This document shows positions 56,299-64,000 of a DNA stretch of 64,000 bases, in pieces. The translations under genes were made by a program, and so were the position numbers. The stretch comes from Cocos nucifera (Eukaryota; Streptophyta; Magnoliopsida; Arecales; Arecaceae). The stretch covers positions 1,010,596 to 1,074,595 of the forward strand of contig QRFJ01000375.1 in NCBI GenBank assembly GCA_006176705.1, given 5' to 3'. The notes below the pieces were generated by a model. The model did not search any database. It saw nothing but the letters and a program-made list of their open reading frames with translations, and was not told where the DNA came from. Within the stretch, counting starts at the first letter, position 1; the number at the start of each line of letters is the position of its first letter.

Positions 56299-57504
56299 GA
56301 AATATTAAATTGATCAAAAATATATGTTGCTTTTAATCCACCGGATAATGTGCATTGACATTAATTTTATGTGTATATCATATCAGTAGTATGACCACGC
56401 CATAGAAATCAAAATCATGGTCAGGATGGATCAGTATTGATCGTCTACAATTTTAGCGCCATTATACTAAATTCCTGTTGCTGTTTGCTACAAGAAAAAA
56501 AATGTTGAATGACAGTTGATATATGAGGTTCTTCTTCTTCTTAAATTCATTCGAAGAGAACTTTCTCTTTGAGAATGGTGTCCGATCAATATCTCTACTT
56601 GCAAAGTCTTTCTATGAGATTATGAATTAAGCATAGCAAAGCGTTTGACCGTTATGACATGCCTTAAATGCCAAGTTGGACTATTCTTACTGCTTGTCCA
56701 GCTTGCCTCTGAAGAAAAAGTGACACCACCATCCACGTCATCATGCGGCTGATTACCCTTTTAATACGTCGACCAGGTCCTTGATGATCTATTGTAAGAA
56801 TGCAAGAAGACGTGACAGCGGGGGCCTGCCTTGAATCAATCCAAAATTTATAATAAAAAAGCTCAATGACAAGTCTAGCCGAGTTGAATCTTAACATTAG
56901 TCCCGAATTTTTATTTCATCAGCTTGTATATGGGTAGATTCATACATAAAGCTGATATTTTATTAGATTATATTATTTCTTGAGGAACTGGGGCCACTAG
57001 AACATACCATATTGCAAGTGTATGCTGCGGTTGTCTTTTTGCTGAAGTTCTGCATCTCCAACTTGCCTTGGATTTATGCTCTGCATCGAACAGATATAGA
57101 CAGAACCCTAGCTTGTTGTGATCCCTTTTTTATCATTTGGTTTTACCTGTTAAAATAGGAGCGGATTGGATGGGCAAGAATAAAGAAAACTATAGACAAG
57201 TAGTGGAATCTTGTCGACAAGATAGATATGCTACAATGTTTAGCCAAGTGAGCTAACTAAAGCTTAGGTGTTTTATTATGTGTTTAGCAATCTCTCTCTC
57301 TCTACCCCCCATGATCCGATGTACAGATCAACCCCTAAATGTTCTCTAACTACTCCTCCTTCCCTCCCCCATGATCTATCTAGCCAACGGTCGGTCCTCT
57401 ATTTTCACCTATGTAATTAACCTCTCTAATCTCTCTCCGTTAATGTTCTCCCAAAAATTTTCATCTATAGCCCCTTATCTTCCTGAGCAGATCAATCGTT
57501 CCAG

Positions 57505-57505
<1 letters not shown>
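56299..57505. other. No recognised feature
   Basis: Mixed AT-rich sequence with short CT repeats near 57,290-57,305. No frame with recognisable content on either strand, and no repeat edges seen. Confidence 0.35.

Positions 57506-57545
<40 letters not shown>
57506..57545. repeat. (TA)n microsatellite
   Basis: About 40 bases of uninterrupted TA. It overlaps the presumed start of the left LTR of element H and may have replaced it. Confidence 0.95.
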
Positions 57546-57547
<2 letters not shown>

Positions 57548-59729
57548 CAAGAAATTGGAGAAGAAAATAAAATTGAAGAAAAAAAATTAATTTAAAAAAA
57601 TTTATTTAAAAAAATAAAATCGGATAATTAGTTTGGCTCTCCTCACAAAACGATCCATGCTAAATAATCTCTCCTTTTTTATCTTCTGTCCCTCACTTTT
57701 CCACACATCAAAAGAGACACAAAGTCCCTTTGAGTAGAGCATCACATGATTCGATGCTTCACTTCTACCTGAATTTAAAAACTAAAATCCATTAGAATAT
57801 AAACTCTAAAAATTTATAAAAAAATTTTAAATAAAATCCTAAAGTTATTAAAATAATAACCAACTAAAAATAGAATTTTAATTAGATTAGGACTTAGTAA
57901 TGAATCTCAACATTCTCTCTCATTGTAAAATACATATTGACATATGAAATTTGTTGATGTACGAAATACCACAGTAGTTGTTGCCAATTGCCTAGTAATA
58001 AAGACACATAACAACTTGTTGAACTCGAATTAATAGCAAAACTTTTTTATTGGCTCAACAATTATTTTTTTACTGTCATCCTTTTTGATGTATATTGAAT
58101 ATGGCAATGTGTTACGACACTTTTTCTCGACACTAACTCCATAATTGTGATGCTGAGATTCTTTCAAGGATCCAGCTTATCCTAAAAAACATTAATTCAT
58201 AGTTATATTTACTCTTAACTGTGACCATTACTTGCGCATGTAAAATCAAGACAAAATTTTGACTATGCTTACATGCTCCTAATATGGAATCAAATCCTCT
58301 TCCATTAAGTTTTTTAACAGCTTGAACTTTTGAGCAGCTTAAAAATTAATCGATGTACTAAAAATCTTGTAAACGCTAAGACACTATATGAATCATCTCC
58401 ATCAATCATATCTTTTTGCTACTTGATTTCTAAAACTATTTCAAATTAATTAGCTCTTCATCTTCATGGCTGACTAAACGAAAAAATATTCATAGCTTAG
58501 ATAACTTCAATATAAAATTCTCCACATGATTTGATTCCTGATAAGAATCTTTATAATTGGATCACTATAGTATCCTTTGACTCTTCCTAGTAATTTTCAT
58601 GTCATATGGTTCTTCAATGGCCTTTTCTGAACTTGATATGGTATTCATCTGATCAAGTTCCCCTACTTTGGATTTTTATCTTTAAACTAATTTTGTTCTT
58701 CTTTATATCTTTGAAAATAAACCAAAATTCACTCTTTAGATAATATTTGTTTGAATGTTTTATATTGCATGAATTTGAGTGGATGGCCACAAGAATATCC
58801 CATACTTTTCTTAGCTCTTTTACATCCTGAAATAGAGATAATTTTTTTTATCAACTAAAATTTGAATAATCCATGCTGCCTTTCTAGATTTCAAATTCCA
58901 CTTTCTTCTTACAGCCTTATCATTGGAGTATCTGATGACATCATCATTGACTCATCCAGGATATTTCATAAATCCTATCTTTTTTTCAAATAAGACCTGA
59001 CAAGATCTTTTCAACATGGATAATAGGTGTTATTCAACTAATGAAAAGAAATGATAATAGTAAAAATAATCTTATAAATGTTAATAAAGTCAAACATCTT
59101 GAATCCATTAAGAAAGAAAATAGTAGCACCAACCATGATGATTCACTTATTGAATCACCAAATAAGAGTCTACACGATTGCACTGCATATGGTAAATTAT
59201 TGAAAGCTTTCCAACCATATCAAGATACGAACATAAAAACCACCAACAATCAAGTTGCTGCTTAAAAAAAAAAAAACTATTTTAAATAAATCTAATCAAA
59301 GCCATAAATCACTCGACCCTTCTTCAAGTCTATGGCTTTAATACCATGTAGAATAGTATGGTACCAAGAGTAGATCGACCATACCAACCCAAGATCCAGA
59401 ATACACATCAAATACAATAAAAATATATTTATAGAGAATTGTGAAAATAATAATTATGGAACAAAAGAATTTAGGAAAGAAAAATAAATTTATTCAAGAG
59501 AAAATAAGGGCAAAAAAAATAAATTTGGCTTTTCTTATAAAGATACCTCACAAAATAGGCTCCATATAAAAAATAATCTCTCCTCACTTTTTCTTTCCAT
59601 GCCTCCCACTTTTTCACACATCAAAGGAGATATCGAAGGTTCTTTTAAATAAAGCATCACATTGGTAGGATGTTTGATTTCTACCTAAACTTAAAAATCA
59701 AAATTTTGACTCAGCAATGAATCTCAACA
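57530..59729 (-). mobile_element. Short gag-only Copia element H (minus strand)
   Basis: Related direct repeats at about 57,530-57,912 and 59,347-59,729 flank 1.4 kb. Shared blocks are CACTTTT-CACACATCAAA, AAGCATCACAT and TAATGAATCTCAACA. On the minus strand the right copy is followed by TGGTATTAAAGC (59,346-59,335), a Met-tRNA primer site. The interior reads in shifting frames as UBN2-like gag: SRKAAWIIQILVD, then ELRKVWDILVAIHSNSCNIK. A purine-rich AATGAGAGAGAA (57,925-57,913) precedes the left copy. No pol domains are present. Confidence 0.5.
59335..59346 (-). other. Primer-binding site (H)
   Basis: The reverse complement is TGGTATTAAAGC, two bases from canonical TGGTATCAGAGC, immediately beside the LTR start TGTAGAATAG at 59,347. 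Confidence 0.6.
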
Positions 59730-61124
59730 TTTCCTCTCCAAGTATAGATCAATGCACCAATCAGGCATGACAGTGAAGAAAAATATTACTTGAATTTGTC
59801 AAATTTGCTTGGAGATGGAATATTATCTAATTTGTATAAAAATTAATATCATATCATAGTGAATGATATGTATTCTTTTAAAAATAAAAAATATTCACCT
59901 CTCTCTCACACCCTCCCCCTCTCGTCCCTCATATAAAAAAGTTGGATGCATAAAACCCTAACTCTCCCATTATCTCTAAAGCCTTAACAGTACTATCCCC
60001 TTCAATACATGTAATATCTAATGTCCCAACTTTACCATCTCCTTTCTCTTAATATATATAATCAACCACTCAGCCTCCTCTTTTGATATCTAACTTCCCT
60101 CATCTTTTGTCTGTTAGTAACACTCCCCTCCCCTAATCCTCCAAGTTTTGATATGAAGATCCCCATTCTTCATTTTGCTTCTCTAACATATGGCCTAAGT
60201 TTATAAAAAGATTGAATAAGTAATTGGGATAGAAGTTACCAAACACTTAGGGTTCGTTTGATTTGGATATCTCAGACGATTCTTGAAATTATTTAACTAC
60301 AAAATTATTATGGAGGAAAATAAATTCTACTGGTGGAATTTTTTTCAAAAAATGATACTAGAAAAAGATTTGATGTTTGGTTGAATGTAGCTTATATAGG
60401 AACATTGATAAATTTTCAACGATACTCTTGAATAAATAATTCAATAAATAAAATTTTTAATTAATTTATTGACCATTTATGGCCAACTTTTATGAAAACT
60501 ATCAGTATGGGCCATGTAAATATTGAAAAATGTTACATGAGTTAACAAATATTTTAAATTAATTATATTTATTAGAAAATATATTTCTTATTATAATAAA
60601 TTAGTATATTTTTGGTTTATCAATAAATAAGATAATAATATGATAACTAACTAGTAGATAAGAAAAGTGCTTAATCACAATGCACTTGAAAAGGCAAAAT
60701 CTCACCATCCTGATCCATGGTAGAAAAGTGCTCAATGTTAGTCTGCAAATTTCACATCCCTTAGTTACATAAATCCACATCCTCACTCTATAAATACTAG
60801 GCACAAGGGCCTCTGGTCAATTAAAAAAACTCTCAACTATATTATCAACTTTTGTCTCTCATTTTTATCTGAAACTCTACCTAACTTAGTATCTCCCACT
60901 AGACATATTTAGCAATCTCCGATTAGTTTGTGGTTGCAAGCTGCACCCATGCTTTTTTCACTTCATCGAGTAGAGCTATTTATTTGTCTATCTATTAGAT
61001 CGAGTTTTGAGCAACAACAACAAAAATAAAGAAAAAAGTAATTTTAAAAGAATGATTATAAGATTTTATAATAAAAAAAAATAATGTTAGAAGAAGCAAT
61101 TATAAGATTTTACTCCAATTTAGG
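59730..61124. other. No recognised gene; one promoter-like site
   Basis: Strongly AT-rich, with many stops. GGGTTCGTTTGATTTGG at 60,250 resembles the tip of plant hAT- or PIF-type MITEs, but the other end was not found. CTCTATAAATACTAGG at 60,786 is a good TATA context followed by a pyrimidine-rich leader, yet no gene follows. It may be an old LTR. Confidence 0.3.
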
Positions 61125-61685
61125 AAATACTTTGAGATAAAAGTCTCAGCTACTTGGCTTAAGGAAGGTCATTTGAATACCAAGTTCTTTCAAAGGTCCT
61201 CTATTTTGTATAGGAGATTAATAGGATTTTTATTTTATATAATATGCAAGGGTGGGTTGAGGATGATGTGACAATTAGGACCTTATTGATGGGTCATTTT
61301 AAACAATGTTGGTTCTTATGGCCATATAATGTATGGTTGCCTCAATAAAAGATACAATTCTAATGTTCAGAATGACAAACTTATTTAGGTTGTAACTAAA
61401 GGAAATCATGGATGCAGTCTTCTCATTATCACTTGATAAGGTTCTAGGTTCGGATGGACTTCAACCTTTTTTCTTTAAAGAATTTTGATGTTTTATTACG
61501 ATGATGCATAAGTAATTAAGGATTTCTTCCAATCTCATTGTATGGCACATATGCGGAAGGATACTTACATTGCCTTAATTCCTAGAAGCCTAACCCAATT
61601 GAAGTATTAATTGTCCTATTAGTTTGTATAATACAGTTTACAATATTGTCGTCAACTACTTATGAATAGACTAAAGTCTATGCGC
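61125..61685 (+). pseudogene. L1-type LINE reverse transcriptase fragment
   Basis: Blocks in several frames are SATWLKEGHLNTKFFQRSS (61,148-61,203), then DKVLGSDGLQPFFFKEF-like (about 61,435-61,488), IKDFFQSHCMAHMRKDTYIA, LIPRSLTQLK (61,575-61,605) and NRLKSM (61,665-61,682). In plant L1 elements the same order surrounds the start of the reverse transcriptase: WLKEGDxNTKFFH, GPDGF, FIxLIPK, and the NRLK helix. The catalytic FADD region lies further on and is absent, because a Copia LTR begins here. Confidence 0.75.
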
Positions 61686-61689
61686 AGAC

Positions 61690-63366
61690 AGAATTTATAT
61701 AGATCTACTGCACCATGCAGTGCCACATCATCCCGACCAATCACAGCCTTTGAGCAATCAGATCTAAATCTGATACGTCGGATGACATCATCTAGTCCAA
61801 TCAGATGAGAGACCCTTAAAATTCTCTAATGTGGCATCAAGACTGGGTCACAAGAGTTCTGGCACCACAGAGTTTAATCCCCTAAACAACCCTGGAGTTC
61901 CATTATTGGGACTCCTTTATCCTCATAGGGCGCACGCCTCCTAGGCGTGCACCCTCTTCCTATCTGCATTTAGCAGAGGGACAAGGCCCTAGGTACTCTT
62001 CTATAGGCGCATGACACATGGCAGATGTCCATGTGTCCAGGGTCAACATTTGACCAAAGTTGAAAATAGGAATTAGCAAGTGATTGAAAATAGTAGGTAT
62101 TATCTTAAATTTATCTCATAAATTAGATAATTCTTTTCTGATCTGGACGAGCTCCAGTCAGACCAAGTAAAGATTTTGGAGTGAGTCCAAATATATTTGG
62201 CTCAGTTGAGACAAGGTTAATGATTATTAAAAAAAAATATTAGGCTCAATCGTGTGCTAGCATGATTTTTGAATCTAATTAAATCTTATTCAAATTAATT
62301 AAATTGGGTTAGTCCAATTGATGACATCAGTCTAAATTCTTATTTGTGTGATCTAGTTAGGTTCTTCTGTATGATAATGGGATATATCACGATCTCACAT
62401 CGATATTATCGAAATACCTTTCGATGGATTAGAATTTTTCTTATTCAGACAACTAGTATGATCGATCATCCAAATTATTCTAATTGCTCTCAAAATCCAC
62501 CAGTGACATCTAGCAGCATATGATGGCACTCCATCAGAATGAAAGCGAACTCTCGATGCAGTTACCTATGTGATTAGGTTTCTCTATCTTGAGCCCTGAC
62601 CAAATAGGGTTGATGATCTCATCAAATCTTAATATCCATCATATGAATTAATCATCAATTCAAGTCCAATGTATCTAATAGAAACTTTTCTATTATTTCA
62701 TTCTGCCATGGCCAGGGCTTATGGACTTGATTCTCATGATCATCATAGGGCTGCTCCTCATCTACCGAGGTAGATAGATTTCTATTGTGCAATCTAATTC
62801 TACAATGAACATGCTATAGCCAACATACACCTCAGGATTCTAAATGGCTAGAAGATCGAGTTATGGGTAGTCAAACTATAACATCCTTAAGATGAACTAT
62901 CGATGCACCTCAGGTCAAAGAACCAGACATACCACTGCAGCTTTGAGCAGTCATCGACGAGAAAGTAAACTTTCTCATGACTGCTCGAGGTAGTCATGCT
63001 CAATGCCCTCATTCTCTAATGAGTACTTATACTTTCGCTCCGGTGTCTCTACACCGTAGACTAAGACTCATCTATCTTAAAGAAGCGATCGTACACCAAT
63101 TTTTTGGATCAATCATCATCCTCATGATGATCCTATGGTTGGAAGCATTTATGAGTTAATAATAAAAATTCATGTCTTAAATTTTTAACTCTTGAAAATA
63201 TGAACTATCATTACCATTAACTCAAGGGATGTATCACAGACACTTTCAATATACATTTATGATAGAAAATAATTTATTTTATTATTTTAGTTAAAATTAT
63301 AATTTTATCTTTAAAGTGTATTACAAGTATCAGCTAATTTTGGTTTCTAGGGTACACATATCTACA
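61690..63366 (-). repeat. Truncated LTR of the A'/B/C Copia family (minus strand)
   Basis: It aligns with the LTRs of Copia B over 1.68 kb: the GTGCTAGCATGATTTT block (62,257), CTTTCGATGGATTAGAA (62,417), CTGCCATGGCCAGGGCTTATG (62,703), CATCGACGAGAAAGTA (62,953) and the end GGGTACACATATCTACA. The other end (R-U5, about 0.5 kb) is missing. On its own strand the remnant stops just beyond a TATA-like CTATATAAATT. The left neighbour is LINE and the right neighbour a Gypsy gag. Confidence 0.8.
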
Positions 63367-63765
63367 GAGGAAGATGTTCAACATTTTTCAATAAAGTCGG
63401 ACTTGCCTACCAACTTCATCCTAGCAACCTGGCTTCTTGCTTGCTTGTACCATCCAAAATAGTGGTCCATGCCCAATTTCAATCTAGGTACTCTCTCGGA
63501 TCTAGACAACCATCAAAACTTGGGCTTCGATCGCACATTCCTAAGGACATGCTCATCCTGGTCAAACTGGTTATGATGGGGCGTGCTGCTATAGGTCGAT
63601 CTAGGTCGAGATTTCTTCTTCTCTATCCTATAGGTAGTTGGAGAGACTCAGGTTCAGATTGTCTTTGCCTGCTTCTTCTATCTGTTATTCTTTCACTCAT
63701 GGTTTTCATAAAATCTTTCATGTCTCAAACTTTTCAGTCAGGACATTAATGATGGCTGTTGTATT
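63367..63765 (-). pseudogene. Gypsy gag N-terminal part (J)
   Basis: On the minus strand, MKTMSERITDRRSRQRQSEP (about 63,720-63,660) is followed by the conserved gag blocks of chromovirus-like plant Gypsy elements in two frames: FDGCLDPREYLDWKLGMDHYF (63,515-63,450) and KLVGKSDFI then LLKNVEHL near 63,405-63,370. Family gags have FDGxxDPxxFLDWxxxMDxYF and KMKLxGxAxxYW at these places. Frameshifts are present. Confidence 0.65.
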
Positions 63766-64000
63766 GGATCATATTGTACTGAATGAAAAGTAAATGTTGG
63801 TACTGGGTACCTAATCTAAGGTCCGCAAGTCTAGGACGCAGAATAAGAAAGTAGAAAGTGTTAGAAGAGAATTACAAAATTTATATATAATTTAAACTAA
63901 AGTCCTAACCAATCCGGCTCTGATATCAAATTGATGCGGATAGCCTAAAAAAAAGAAAAAACCAAGCTTTCTTCATTTCAATAATAAATCACGTTCGATC
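63367..64000 (-). mobile_element. Gypsy element J, 5' end (minus strand)
   Basis: On the minus strand an LTR edge (TGATGCGG on the plus strand at 63,932) is followed by TGATATCAGAGC (63,928-63,917), a Met-tRNA primer site, a short leader, and gag. The LTR runs off the right window edge; the gag is cut at 63,366 by the truncated LTR. Confidence 0.6.

Noticed and set aside
59041..59265. 74-codon plus-strand frame rich in Asn and Lys
   Set aside because: It lies antisense to the gag remnant of element H and its composition is just AT-rich sequence.
60249..60600. hAT or PIF-type MITE starting GGGTTCGTTTGATTTGG
   Set aside because: I could not find a matching inverted end or target duplication.
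60780..60960. Pararetrovirus or gene promoter at CTCTATAAATACTAGG
   Set aside because: A good TATA context, but no downstream coding sequence and no viral domains on either strand.

Overview
The window is plant nuclear DNA, very probably from a monocot with a repeat-rich genome. The evidence is AT-rich intergenic sequence packed with Ty1/Copia and Ty3/Gypsy LTR retrotransposons, a plant-only GeBP/DUF573 gene with a spliced structure, and a fragment of plastid DNA. A palm is my impression from the style of the repeats; I could not test it. Only one gene looks intact: a short GeBP/storekeeper-like gene at 26,407-28,730 on the plus strand. It has two coding exons and an apparent GC-AG intron. 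Nearly everything else is decayed, nested mobile DNA.

Layout, left to right. 1-5,651: the 5' half of a minus-strand Copia element (A) with a 2.9 kb LTR, inserted into the gag of a plus-strand Copia element (A', 5,652-11,575). The pol of A' carries an insert with the first exon of plastid trnV-UAC. A' itself sits inside a small minus-strand Copia (I, 11,576-12,340). 12,341-13,995: nothing recognised. 13,996-14,936 and 25,636-25,956: the two halves of a long-TIR foldback-type element, split by a complete minus-strand Copia (B, 14,937-25,635). B has two 2.25 kb LTRs and contains a truncated Gypsy-type LTR. 26,407-31,000: the GeBP-like gene and its downstream region.

32,760-41,295: a plus-strand Tat-type Gypsy element (F) with a second, archaeal-type RNase H domain. 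Its gag is interrupted by a gag-only Copia (G, 34,693-37,985). F ends where a plus-strand Copia (C, 41,296-46,244) of the same family as A' and B begins. C is cut in gag by the 3' LTR of a minus-strand SIRE-like Copia (D, 46,245-49,227). D abuts a minus-strand element with a Transposase_28 ('putative gypsy type transposon') reading frame and coiled-coil frames (E, 49,228 to about 53,910). The missing halves of F, C, D and E are not in the window. 55,190-55,560 is a GC-rich island that may be the first exon of a truncated minus-strand gene, followed by two small tandem duplications and a possible Dof zinc-finger relic. 57,530-59,729 is a short gag-only Copia (H). 61,125-61,685 is an L1-type LINE relic. 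61,690-63,366 is a truncated LTR of the A'/B/C family. 63,367-64,000 is the start of a minus-strand Gypsy (J).

No element in the window has an intact polyprotein. Stops, frameshifts and changes that look like methyl-cytosine deamination (Cys to Tyr, Trp to stop, Asp to Asn) are everywhere. The most notable structural observation is a shared 5' leader architecture in Copia elements A, B and C: a strong splice donor in the leader and an acceptor directly in front of the gag start. This suggests gag is expressed from a spliced RNA. I found no clear new biological system.
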